Assembly: GCA_004213565.1 (NCBI GenBank)
Contig: SHBB01000017.1
Location: forward strand, 1 to 34,230
Source of the DNA: Sandaracinaceae bacterium
GTDB lineage: Bacteria > Myxococcota_A > Polyangia > Polyangiales > Sandaracinaceae
Reading direction: 5' to 3'
Length of the DNA: 34,230 nt
Of the stretch, positions 14,793 through 22,893 are shown in pieces. How positions within the stretch are numbered: the first letter of the stretch is position 1; the number at the start of each line of letters is the position of its first letter. The notes below the pieces were generated by a model. The model was not told where the DNA came from, made no database searches, and was given only the letters and a program-made list of their open reading frames with translations. The position numbers and the translations under genes were made by a program.

Positions 14793-16383
14793 GGACCTCG
14801 AGGCGCGCGCGATAGGCGGCGATGGCGCCGTCGACGGCCGCGAGCGGCGCGACCTGCCGCGCGTCGGTCGCCTCCGCGAGCGCCGACTCGAGGCGCGCGT
14901 AGCGGTCGTCCAGCGCGGCCTGCTCCGCGTCGAGCGCCCCCTCGATCGTGCGAACGCGCGTCAGGCAGGTCTCCACCATCTCCCCCGGGTGCTCGAGGAT
15001 GCGCGACAGGTCGCGCTCGGCGCTGATGAGCTCCCGGAGCGCGTCGTCCTGCGTGGTGTCGTCGCGCGCGAAGTCTTGCTCGGGCAAGGCGTCGCGTCGC
15101 GCGGCGAGGGAGAGCGAGGCCGCGAGCAGCCGCTGTCGCACGGCGGTCTCCTCGGCGCGCACCTCCGCCTCCGCCTCGCTCAGCTGCACCCGCGCGAGCG
15201 CGAGGTCCTCCGCGGTGACCTGCGCGGCCCGCTCGGCCTGGTCGATCGCCTCCAGATGGGCGCGCAGGTGGGGCGGGAGCGCGGCGCCGAAGAGCGTCGG
15301 CACGAGCTCCGCGAGGCGGTGACGCCGCAGATCGAGGAGGCGCGCGATCTCGGCGCGCAGGTCCTGCGCCGCGAAGCCGCGCATGTCGCCGAGCGCCATC
15401 TCCGTGGCGAGCGCGGAGCTGGCTGGCGGCGGCTCCGTCGGCGCCGCCATCTCCTCGAGCGCGGCCGCCACCTCCTGCATGTCCTCGAAGCGCTCGCCGG
15501 GGCGCTTCGCCATGCAGCGATGGACGAGGTCGCCGATCCCCGCCGGGAGCGCCAACCCGAAAGCTCCCATGTGCGTGGGCTCCGTGTAGAGATGGCCCTG
15601 CATCGCGTCGGCGATGGTGTCGCACGGGAAGGGCAGCTCGCCCACGAACAGCTCGTACGCGATCACGCCGAACGCGTAGACGTCCGCGCGCGCGTCGACC
15701 GGCTGCCCCAGCCACTGCTCCGGCGGCATGTAGTCGGGGGTGCCGAAGATGTCTCCCTCGTGCGTGAGGCGGACCCCGCTCCACTCGGTCACGGTCTTCG
15801 AGAGCCCGAAGTCGAGCAAGGTGACGTGCTCTCCTCGGCTCGGGTCCACCATGATGTTCTCGGGCTTGAGATCACGGTGCACCACCCCGAGCGCGTGTGC
15901 GCGCGCCATGCCCGCCGCGATCTGTCGGAGGAGCGCGAGCGCGCGCTGGGCCCCGAAGCGACCCTCGTCCACGATCAGGTCAGCGAGCGCGCGCCCCTCG
16001 AGCAGCTCCATGACGAGGTAGTAGAAGCCCTCGGTCGCGAAGCCGAACTCGTAGACGCGGACCACGTTCGGGTGGTCGAGCACGCTCGCCGAGCGCGCCT
16101 CCCGGGCGAAGCGCGCGACGGTCAGGTCGCGGTCGGCGGCGTCCGGCTTCAGCACCTTCACCGCCACCTCGCGGCCGAGGTTCGTGGCGTCGGCGAGATA
16201 CACCACGCCGATGCCGCCTCGACCGAGCTCGGCGACGATCTCGTAGCGGCCCTCGATCGTGTCGCCCTGGGTCAGCTCGCGGCCTTCGAGCGGGCCGCCG
16301 CCGAGGTGCGCGACGGGGGTGCCGTCATAGGGGCAGAAGCGGACGTCTCCGACGTCGCGCCGGCAGTGGGGGCAGACCCTCAC
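14776..16383 (-). CDS. Zinc-ribbon Ser/Thr kinase with C-terminal coiled-coil domain (copy 2)
   Basis: This 535-residue protein has a zinc ribbon (CPHC 4-7, FCPYDGTP 16-23). A complete kinase domain follows: ELGRGGIGVVY (52-62), Lys76, HRDLKPEN (169-176), DFG (191-193) and GTPDYMPPEQW. An Ala/Glu/Arg-rich helical region at about 340-525 is probably a coiled coil. No TM segment is seen, so it is probably cytoplasmic. The start is GTG 16383, overlapping the stop of the upstream kinase (GTGA), so the two are translationally coupled. It is a clear paralogue of that neighbour along its whole length (both begin with a CxxC...DVGD...CP.DGTP ribbon and end in a related coiled coil), so tandem duplication is likely. 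Its 3' end overlaps the convergent kinase gene by 17 bases. Confidence 0.93.
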   Translation of the reverse strand: MRVCPHCRRDVGDVRFCPYDGTPVAHLGGGPLEGRELTQGDTIEGRYEIVAELGRGGIGVVYLADATNLGREVAVKVLKPDAADRDLTVARFAREARSASVLDHPNVVRVYEFGFATEGFYYLVMELLEGRALADLIVDEGRFGAQRALALLRQIAAGMARAHALGVVHRDLKPENIMVDPSRGEHVTLLDFGLSKTVTEWSGVRLTHEGDIFGTPDYMPPEQWLGQPVDARADVYAFGVIAYELFVGELPFPCDTIADAMQGHLYTEPTHMGAFGLALPAGIGDLVHRCMAKRPGERFEDMQEVAAALEEMAAPTEPPPASSALATEMALGDMRGFAAQDLRAEIARLLDLRRHRLAELVPTLFGAALPPHLRAHLEAIDQAERAAQVTAEDLALARVQLSEAEAEVRAEETAVRQRLLAASLSLAARRDALPEQDFARDDTTQDDALRELISAERDLSRILEHPGEMVETCLTRVRTIEGALDAEQAALDDRYARLESALAEATDARQVAPLAAVDGAIAAYRARLEVLTDPG

Positions 16384-18089
16384 GCGCCCGACTTCCTTCG
16401 TTCGTGGTGGGCGAGCAGCTCGAGCCGGGCGCGGTAGGTGGCGATGGCGCCGTCGAGCTGGGCCAGCTCTCCGAGCCGCGAGGGATCGGCGCCGCGTCCC
16501 TCACGCAGCGCCCGCTCGAGCGCGTCGTACCGCGCATGGACGGGGCCCTCCGCCGCGTCGACCCGCGCCCGCGCGTCCTCGCGCTGCGCCGTGGCCGCGT
16601 CGATGGCGTCGTCGGGCGCGTGCACGAAGGCGGCGAGCTTCGCCTCGGCCTCTCGCAGCGCACGGAGAGGGCCGTCTTCGGGGGGACCGGAGCTGGCTTC
16701 GGCGCGCGTCTCCAGCTCCCCGTCCATCGCGATCGTGTCGGCGTCGCCGGCCTCCATCAGCTCCGACGGCAACGCGCGTCGCCCCACCGCGCGGGCCAGG
16801 TTGGCCGCCACGAGCTGCGCCCGGAGCTGCGCCTCCTTGGCGCGGTGCGCGCGCTGGGCTTCGTGCAGGCTCGCCTCGGCGAGCGCGAAGTCCTCCTCCG
16901 CCCGGGCGAGCGCACCCTCGAGCTCTTCGATCTCGCGCAGCAGCGCCTCGACGGAGGGGGGCGTGGAGGCGAACACCGACGGGACCAGCTCGATCAGCTT
17001 CGCTTGCCGCACGCGCGTCAGCCGTCGGAGCTCGCTCGTGAGCCCCGATCGGTCCATGCCGACGTCGTCCGGCGCCTGCATGATGGTCGCGGCCGGCGGC
17101 TCTCCGATCCCGGCCCGCGTGCGCTCTGCGTCCTCGGCGCGCGAGCGCTCCTCGATCTCGAGGAGGGTCGTGATCACGCGGCCCATGTGCGGCGGTCGAT
17201 CCACCGGGTCCTTGGCCATGCACCGCATCACCAGATCGGAGAGGCCCTCCGGGAGCCGCGGGACCCGAGGGTGGTCTCCGAGCGGGAGCGCGACCGAGTA
17301 GAGGTGTTGCTGCAGCTTCTGGATCAGCGTGTCGCCTCCGAAGGGCAGCTCGCCGGAGAGCAGCTCGTAGGCCATCACGCCGAACGCATACACGTCGGCC
17401 CGAGCGTCGACCGCGAGGCCTTGCCACTGCTCGGGGGCCATGAAGTCCGGCGTGCCGATGACGTCCCCCTGCGCGGTGACCGGCGCTCCGTCTCCTTCGG
17501 TGATCTTCGAGAGGCCGAAGTCGACCAGGGTCAGCGTCTCCCGGCCGCCTTCCCGCCGCACCATCACGTTGTCCGGCTTCAGGTCGCGGTGCACCACGCC
17601 CAGCTCGTGGGCGCGCGCCATCCCGTCGGCGATCTGGAGCAAGAACCGGATGGCGCGCCCGGGCCGGAGCCCCTTGCCGGGGGCCACCATGCCAGCGAGC
17701 GGTCGCCCGTCGAGCTTCTCCATGGCGAGGAAATAGAAGCCCTCGGGCGCGTAGCCGAAGTCGTACACCTTCACGACGTTCGGGTGATCGATCTGCGACG
17801 TGGCGCGCGCCTCCCGGGCGAAGCGCGCCACCGTCTTCCGGTGGTCGCCCCAGCGGGGGTAGAGCACCTTCAGCGCGACCTCTTGACCGAGCGCCTCGGC
17901 GTGGGCCGCGAACACCATCGCCATGCCGCCCTTGCCCAGCTCCGAGAGCAGCCGATAGCGCCCGTCCACCACGTCGCCCAGCGAGGGCATCGCGGCGGGC
18001 CCGCGGCCCAGGTGGGCGAGCGGCGTGCCGTCGTGCGGGCAGTACGAGGCGTCGCCCACGTCGCGGCCGCAGGTGGGGCAGACGGCCAT
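16380..18089 (-). CDS. Zinc-ribbon Ser/Thr kinase with C-terminal coiled-coil domain (copy 1)
   Basis: This 569-residue protein has a zinc ribbon (CPTC 4-7, YCPHDGTP 16-23). A complete kinase domain follows: ELGKGGMAMVF (50-60), Lys74, HRDLKPDN (167-174), DFG (190-192) and GTPDFMAPEQW. A long helical, Ala/Glu-rich C-terminal part (about 340-560) is predicted coiled coil, and there is no TM segment. It is the first gene of a two-gene operon with its paralogue. It is divergent from ftsA with 118 bases between start codons, which makes a link to cell division worth testing but does not show one. The ATG at 18089 was chosen because the zinc ribbon begins immediately; the frame stays open upstream into the ftsA region. 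TACCCT lies ten bases before the ATG. Confidence 0.93.
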   Translation of the reverse strand: MAVCPTCGRDVGDASYCPHDGTPLAHLGRGPAAMPSLGDVVDGRYRLLSELGKGGMAMVFAAHAEALGQEVALKVLYPRWGDHRKTVARFAREARATSQIDHPNVVKVYDFGYAPEGFYFLAMEKLDGRPLAGMVAPGKGLRPGRAIRFLLQIADGMARAHELGVVHRDLKPDNVMVRREGGRETLTLVDFGLSKITEGDGAPVTAQGDVIGTPDFMAPEQWQGLAVDARADVYAFGVMAYELLSGELPFGGDTLIQKLQQHLYSVALPLGDHPRVPRLPEGLSDLVMRCMAKDPVDRPPHMGRVITTLLEIEERSRAEDAERTRAGIGEPPAATIMQAPDDVGMDRSGLTSELRRLTRVRQAKLIELVPSVFASTPPSVEALLREIEELEGALARAEEDFALAEASLHEAQRAHRAKEAQLRAQLVAANLARAVGRRALPSELMEAGDADTIAMDGELETRAEASSGPPEDGPLRALREAEAKLAAFVHAPDDAIDAATAQREDARARVDAAEGPVHARYDALERALREGRGADPSRLGELAQLDGAIATYRARLELLAHHERRKSGA

Positions 18090-18099
18090 CGTTGCGCCG

Positions 18100-18105
18100 A
18101 GGGTA
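18100..18105 (-). promoter_or_regulatory. -10-type hexamer of the tandem kinase operon
   Basis: TACCCT (minus, 18105-18100) lies ten bases before ATG 18089, similar in placement to the TAGACT before 29249. No good -35 was recognised. Confidence 0.35.
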
Positions 18106-18109
18106 TCGC

Positions 18110-18198
18110 GCCGCGCGCTTTTGGTTGCACGAAATTTGGTGTCCCGGATCAGCGTCCTGTAGTGCTGCTCGTGGGGGCGCAACGAAGGCCCCGAGGAG
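18110..18198 (+). promoter_or_regulatory. Probable ftsA promoter region and Shine-Dalgarno
   Basis: The divergent region between the kinase operon and ftsA has an AT-richer patch near 18118-18145. TTGGTG (18139-18144), 16 bases, then TGTAGT (18161-18166) is a possible -35/-10 pair. GAGGAG at 18193-18198 is a good Shine-Dalgarno for ATG 18208. The promoter call is weak; the ribosome site is solid. Confidence 0.4.
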
Positions 18199-18207
18199 CA
18201 ACGACGG

Positions 18208-19449
18208 ATGTCCGAGAACGAAATCATCGCAGGCCTCGACCTCGGCACGACGAAGGTCTGTGCGATCGTCGCCGAGGTGACCGATGATGGCCTGGACATC
18301 ATCGGGATCGGTTCGGTGCCGTCCAAGGGCCTTCGCAAGGGCGTGGTCGTCAACATCGAGTCGACCGTCCAGGCCATCCGCGCGGCGATCGAGCAGGCCG
18401 AGACCATGGCCGGCGTCGAGATCGCCAGCGTCTACGCCGGCATCGCCGGCAGCCACGTCCGGGGCATGAACCAGGAGGGCGTCGCCGCCATCAGCACCCG
18501 CGAGGTGTCCGAAGAGGACGTCCGCCGCGTGCTGGAGCAGGCGAAGGCCATCCCGCTGCCCGGCGACCGCCACGTGATCCACGTGCTCCCGCAGGAGTAC
18601 ATCGTCGATGACCAGGACGGGATCCGCGAGCCGGTCGGCATGAGCGGCGTCCGCCTCGAGGCGCGCGTGCACCTGGTGACCGCGGCGAGCTCCGCCGCGC
18701 AGAACATCACCAAGTGCTGCGAGCGCTGCGACCTGCACGTCGCGGAGATGGTGCTCGAGCCGCTCGCCAGCGCCCACGCGGTGCTCAGCGAGGACGAGAA
18801 GGAGATCGGCGTCGCGCTGATCGACGTCGGCGGCGGCACCACCGACCTCATCATCTACGTGGACGGCGCGGTCGTGCACACGAGCGTGATCCCCATCGGC
18901 GGGATCAACCTCACCAACGACATCGCGACCGGCCTCCGCACGCCGATGGCCGAGGCGGAGCGCATCAAGATCAAGTACGGCTGCGCCGCGACGGCGATGG
19001 TCGACGAAGAGGAGACCATCGAGGTCCCCAGCGTCGGCGGCCGCCCCCCGCGCGTGCTTCCGCGTCACGTGCTCTGTCAGATCATCGAGCCCCGCGTGGA
19101 GGAGATCTTCCAGGCGGTGGCCCACGTCATCGCCGAGACCGGCTTCGCGGACATGCTCGCGAGCGGCGCGGTGGTCACGGGCGGCACCACGCAGCTCGAC
19201 GGAATGCCGGAGCTCGCGGAGCAGATCCTCGGCCTGCCCGTACGGCGCGGCGCCCCGCAGGGCGTCGGCGGCCTGATGGACGTGGTCAAGAGCCCCTCCT
19301 ACTCGACGGGGGTGGGGCTGGTGAAGTACGGCGCCGAGCGCATTCGGCAGGCGCCCGCCATGGACGACACGGCGTCGTCGGTGGCTCACATCGCGGCGCA
19401 GGACGGCTGGGGCCAGAAGCTCGGCCAGTGGTTCCGCGAGGTCTTCTGA
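18208..19449 (+). CDS. ftsA: Cell division protein FtsA
   Basis: This 413-residue actin-family ATPase tethers FtsZ to the membrane. It carries the phosphate-1 motif GLDLGTTKVCAIVAE near the N-terminus, the FtsA-specific 1C region (about 80-160), the phosphate-2 motif DVGGGTTDL and the adenosine motif SGAVVTGGTTQLDG. It ends in the amphipathic helix WGQKLGQWFREVF expected for membrane binding. The length is normal for the family. A GAGGAG ribosome site precedes the ATG. ftsZ follows 89 bases downstream, so the two are probably one transcript. No mur, ddl or ftsQ gene is adjacent; the upstream neighbour is a divergent kinase operon, so this pair is detached from a classical dcw cluster. Confidence 0.98.
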   Translation: MSENEIIAGLDLGTTKVCAIVAEVTDDGLDIIGIGSVPSKGLRKGVVVNIESTVQAIRAAIEQAETMAGVEIASVYAGIAGSHVRGMNQEGVAAISTREVSEEDVRRVLEQAKAIPLPGDRHVIHVLPQEYIVDDQDGIREPVGMSGVRLEARVHLVTAASSAAQNITKCCERCDLHVAEMVLEPLASAHAVLSEDEKEIGVALIDVGGGTTDLIIYVDGAVVHTSVIPIGGINLTNDIATGLRTPMAEAERIKIKYGCAATAMVDEEETIEVPSVGGRPPRVLPRHVLCQIIEPRVEEIFQAVAHVIAETGFADMLASGAVVTGGTTQLDGMPELAEQILGLPVRRGAPQGVGGLMDVVKSPSYSTGVGLVKYGAERIRQAPAMDDTASSVAHIAAQDGWGQKLGQWFREVF

Positions 19450-19464
19450 AGACCGTCTTCTGAA
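19441..19464 (+). repeat. Short direct repeat at the ftsA stop codon
   Basis: GTCTTCTGAA occurs at 19441-19450 (containing the ftsA stop) and again at 19455-19464. It also forms the small inverted repeat GAAGAC/GTCTTC between copies. It looks like a local duplication of the gene end; no function is evident. Confidence 0.5.
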
Positions 19465-19523
19465 CAAACTGAGAACGAAGCTTTCTGCGCGACCCATGGG
19501 AGGGCGAACCCAGGGCGCGCATC

Positions 19524-19530
19524 AGGGAGG
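19524..19530 (+). promoter_or_regulatory. Shine-Dalgarno of ftsZ
   Basis: AGGGAGG lies eight bases before ATG 19539. The strong site fits the high FtsZ level cells need relative to FtsA. Confidence 0.8.
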
Positions 19531-19538
19531 AACACGAA

Positions 19539-20759
19539 ATGGGAATCTCGATCGAGTTCGCGGATGACGCGGAGATGCAGGCGCGCATCAAGGTGGTGGG
19601 CGTCGGCGGGGGCGGCGGCAACGCGCTCAACACGATGATCCACAGCGGGCTCGAGGGCGTGGAGTTCATCGCCGGCAACACCGACATGCAGGCGCTCGAG
19701 GCCAACCTCGCTCCGACCAAGATCCAGCTCGGGCCGGCCCTGACCAAGGGCCTCGGCGCGGGGGCGAACCCCGACGTCGGCCGCAAGGCGGCGCTCGAGG
19801 ACGTGCAGCGGGTCAGCGAGGCGCTCGAGGGCGCGGACATGGTCTTCATCACCGCCGGCATGGGCGGCGGGACCGGCACCGGCGCCGCCCCCATCATCGC
19901 GCAGGTCGCGCGGGACATGGGCGCGCTCACGGTGGGCGTGGTGACCAAGCCCTTCCTCTTCGAAGGCAAGCGCCGCTCGCGCAACGCCGAGGCCGGCATC
20001 GACGACCTCGGGGCGAGCGTCGACACGATCATCACGATCCCGAACCAGAAGCTCCTCAACCTCGAAGAAGAGGACATGAGCTTGCTCGAGGCCTTCCGCC
20101 GCGCGGACGACGTGCTCGTCCAGGCGGTGCGCGGCATCAGCGACCTCATCACCCACAGCGGCATGATCAACGTCGACTTCGCGGACGTGAAGACGATCAT
20201 GAGCGGCATGGGCCGCGCGCTGATGGGCACGGGCTACGGCAAGGGTGACCGCCGCGCGATCGACGCGGCGAGCATGGCCATCAACAGCCCGCTCCTCGAC
20301 GAGGTCAGCGTCGAGGGCGCGACCGGCATCCTCATCAACTTCACCGCCGGCCCGGACGTGCGGCTGAAGGAGATCAACGAGGCGGCCAGCCTGGTGCAGC
20401 AAGAGGCGCACGAGGACGCGAACATCATCTTCGGCCTCGTGACCGACATGGACATGGGCGACGTGGTGAAGGTCACCGTCATCGCGACCGGCTTCGACGC
20501 CGAGGCGCGTCAGATGGAGGAGGTGCAGCCGCAGGCCGCGGCCCGCACCAGCCGGCCGAGCATCCCCGTGCAGGTCCCCTCGCGCCGCAGCGTGGCGCCG
20601 CGCGAGAGCATCCGCGCCCGGCGGAGCAGCGTCGCGCCCGAGCAGGTCTCGATCTCCGAGGCCCGCGTCGGCGGCCGCGCGTTCGGCGCCACGGCGCTGC
20701 ACGACGAGGCGGTGCTGGACATCCCGGCCTACCTCCGGCGCGGCTCCGCGCACGACTGA
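19539..20759 (+). CDS. ftsZ: Cell division protein FtsZ
   Basis: This 406-residue tubulin-family GTPase polymerises into the division ring. It has the nucleotide-binding [14 protein letters not shown] (20-33), the tubulin signature GGGTGTG (109-115) and the T7-loop segment [12 protein letters not shown] variable linker rich in Arg and Ser follows the globular domain at about 325, and the conserved C-terminal peptide [10 protein letters not shown], which contacts FtsA and other partners, lies eleven to twenty residues from the end. The length is usual for the family. It follows ftsA by 89 bases and is followed by a strong intrinsic terminator. Confidence 0.98.
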   Translation: MGISIEFADDAEMQARIKVVGVGGGGGNALNTMIHSGLEGVEFIAGNTDMQALEANLAPTKIQLGPALTKGLGAGANPDVGRKAALEDVQRVSEALEGADMVFITAGMGGGTGTGAAPIIAQVARDMGALTVGVVTKPFLFEGKRRSRNAEAGIDDLGASVDTIITIPNQKLLNLEEEDMSLLEAFRRADDVLVQAVRGISDLITHSGMINVDFADVKTIMSGMGRALMGTGYGKGDRRAIDAASMAINSPLLDEVSVEGATGILINFTAGPDVRLKEINEAASLVQQEAHEDANIIFGLVTDMDMGDVVKVTVIATGFDAEARQMEEVQPQAAARTSRPSIPVQVPSRRSVAPRESIRARRSSVAPEQVSISEARVGGRAFGATALHDEAVLDIPAYLRRGSAHD

Positions 20760-20784
20760 GCCGCAGCGGCCGAACGACCCGATG

Positions 20785-20825
20785 AGAGCCCTCGCGGAAC
20801 CTCCGCGGGGGCTCTGTCTTTTTTT
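20785..20825 (+). terminator. Intrinsic terminator of ftsA-ftsZ
   Basis: A 14-bp stem (20785-20798 with 20802-20815; 13 Watson-Crick pairs and one G-U) closes a three-base loop. A run of seven T (20819-20825) follows. It is the only textbook Rho-independent terminator I see in the window, 25 bases after the ftsZ stop. Confidence 0.93.
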
Positions 20826-20869
20826 CTGAGCGCACGCAACGAGTCCTCCGGAGGGCCGAGGACGCCGGC

Positions 20870-22873
20870 ATGACTCATCGACGCGCCTCCCTGGCTCTCC
20901 TCCTCCTGACCCTCTCTGCTTGCGAGATGACGCCCCCCGGCGTCGCGGACGCGGGCCCCCCTCCGACCACGGACGGAGGTGCCCCGACCGACGGGGCGAC
21001 CCGCGACGCGACCGCGCCCCTCGACGCCTCGCGCGGGCTCCCCGACGCCGCGCCGTGCGAGGCGCCCACCCGCTGGTACCGGGATCGCGATCGAGACGGC
21101 GCGGGCGATCCGTCCGACTCGGTCGAGCGCTGCGCCCGCCCCGAGGGCTACGTGGCCGACGCGCGCGACTGCGATGACGACTGCGCCGCCTGTCATCCCG
21201 ACGGACGCGAGACCTGCGACGAGGTGGATCAGGACTGCGACGGGCTCGTCGACGAGGGCGTGCAGCGCAGCTACTACGCCGACCGCGACGGGGACGGGCA
21301 CGGCGACCGCGACATGCGCGCGCTCGCCTGCGCGGTCCCGATGGGCTTCGTCGACGACGCCAGCGACTGCGACGACACCTGCGGCGCGTGTCACCCCGGC
21401 GCGACCGAGACGTGCGACGGCGTGGATCAAGACTGCGACCTCTCGGTCGACGAGGGCGTGCTCTCCACCTTCCACCGGGACGCCGACGGAGACGGCTGGG
21501 GCGCGGGCGCCACCACGCAGGCGTGCGCCGCGCCGCCTGGGTACGCGGACCGCGCTGGCGACTGCGACGACGCGTCGGCGAGCCGCTTCCCCGGCGCGAG
21601 CGAGACCTGTGACGGCGCCGACGACGACTGCGACGGGGCGCCCGACCAGACCTTTGCGTGCGTGCGCGGCGCCTCCACCAGCTGCACCACCGTCTGCGGC
21701 AGCACCGGCACCGGCGCGTGCAGCGCGTCGTGCAACCCGCCCGCGCTCTTCGCGTGCACGCCCCCGGCCGAGAGCTGCAACTTCAGCGACGACGACTGCG
21801 ACGGGCTGCGCGACGAGGGCGTCCTGGCGTGGGACGCCCCCGCGGTCGAGGCTCCCACCCGCGCCTACGAGCGCCCGGTGGTCGTGGAGCTGGGCTCGAG
21901 CCGGCGCTCCTTCTGGTACGCCGACGGCGACGTGTATGGCTTCGAGCAGACGGCGGGCGGGCTCGTGACCGGCGGCCCCGTCCCGCTCACCGCCACCCGC
22001 CGCTTTCACGCCGCGAGCCATGGCACCTCCACCATCGCGTTCGCGTCTGCGTTCGGCAGCTACGTGATCCTCCAGCGGCTCAACGCGAACCTCACGACGC
22101 GCTGGAGCACGACCATCCCCGTCTCCGCCTCGCAGGTCCGCGTGTCGGTCGACGCGAGCCACGTCTACCTCTACACGGTCGAGAGCGGAGGGCGGCTGCG
22201 CCGGCGCGTCTACCGGCTGACGGATCATCGCTGGCTCGCCGGCCCGATCGAGCTCGGCCGGACCTCGCGCCCGTTCACCGTCACCCCCTCGGCGGGCGGG
22301 GACCTGGTGGCGTTCGCGAGCACCGATCTTCGCGACGTGGAGCTGCGCTGGGTCCGCGGCGCGAGCGCGACGCCCGCCATCACCGCGCGCACCATCGCCA
22401 GCCCCGCGCTCGTGTGGGACGTCGCCGTCGCGTCCACCGGGGGCACCCCCACGCCCGACGCGATGCTCGCCTGGTCGACCCGCGGCGGGAGCGCGTCCGA
22501 CTCCGAGATCCGCTACGCCTTCCTCGCGTCGCTGTCGTCGAGCCCGGATCTGGGGCGGGTCACGACGGGGACCACGCCCGACGACCCGGTCGATCCGTCG
22601 AGCCGGATCGGGCTCGCGGTGCACGGAGACACGTATTTCCTCGGCGTGGTGCACACCTCGAGCTTCCCCATCGGCGCGACCGGCACGCCGCGCGCCTTCC
22701 AGCTGATGATCCGCTCCGGGGTGCACGTCTTCGACGTCTCGCGCGTGTCGGCGGGCGGCGCCTTCCCCACCGCCGCGCACGAAGGGATCGCGGTCACCTA
22801 CGCGCAGGCGAGGATCTGGTACGCGCCCCCCGGCGACGGCATCGCCAGCCGCTGGGCCAACTGCGCGCCGTGA
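20870..22873 (+). CDS. MopE-type metal-binding-motif lipoprotein
   Basis: This 667-residue protein has a lipoprotein signal with lipobox LSAC (Cys18) and an Asp/Ala/Gly-rich linker (25-60). Repeated MopE-type units follow: DCDD...CHPDGRETCDEVDQDCDG, then DCDD...CHPGATETCDGVDQDCD, ETCDGADDDCDG and SCNFSDDDCDG. Each has the WYRDRDRDGAGD- or YYADRDGDGHGD-type Asp-rich lead-in. These units (putative metal-binding motif, named after methanotroph MopE copper protein) are frequent in myxobacteria. The C-terminal half (about 330-667) looks like a beta-propeller and has few Cys. It is probably an outer-membrane surface protein; the metal is not known. The start follows a GGAGGG about 13 bases upstream. 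Confidence 0.85.
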   Translation: MTHRRASLALLLLTLSACEMTPPGVADAGPPPTTDGGAPTDGATRDATAPLDASRGLPDAAPCEAPTRWYRDRDRDGAGDPSDSVERCARPEGYVADARDCDDDCAACHPDGRETCDEVDQDCDGLVDEGVQRSYYADRDGDGHGDRDMRALACAVPMGFVDDASDCDDTCGACHPGATETCDGVDQDCDLSVDEGVLSTFHRDADGDGWGAGATTQACAAPPGYADRAGDCDDASASRFPGASETCDGADDDCDGAPDQTFACVRGASTSCTTVCGSTGTGACSASCNPPALFACTPPAESCNFSDDDCDGLRDEGVLAWDAPAVEAPTRAYERPVVVELGSSRRSFWYADGDVYGFEQTAGGLVTGGPVPLTATRRFHAASHGTSTIAFASAFGSYVILQRLNANLTTRWSTTIPVSASQVRVSVDASHVYLYTVESGGRLRRRVYRLTDHRWLAGPIELGRTSRPFTVTPSAGGDLVAFASTDLRDVELRWVRGASATPAITARTIASPALVWDVAVASTGGTPTPDAMLAWSTRGGSASDSEIRYAFLASLSSSPDLGRVTTGTTPDDPVDPSSRIGLAVHGDTYFLGVVHTSSFPIGATGTPRAFQLMIRSGVHVFDVSRVSAGGAFPTAAHEGIAVTYAQARIWYAPPGDGIASRWANCAP

Positions 22874-22893
22874 GCGTCAGGGCAAACTGACGC
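22874..22893. terminator. Hairpin shared by two convergent genes
   Basis: GCGTCAG (22874-22880) and CTGACGC (22887-22893) form a perfect seven-bp stem. It starts right after the rightward stop codon (22871-22873) and contains the leftward stop (22877-22879). There is no T-run, so it is a candidate only. Confidence 0.4.

Noticed and set aside
18123..18129. TTGCACG before ftsA as a sigma-54 -12 box
   Set aside because: No GG element at the required distance upstream; the region fits a housekeeping promoter better.
20729..22780. Long leftward open frame antisense to the MopE-type gene
   Set aside because: Its product is a low-complexity Arg/Ala/Val-rich chain with no motif, as expected for antisense frames in GC-rich DNA; the plus-strand gene has a signal peptide and clear repeats.
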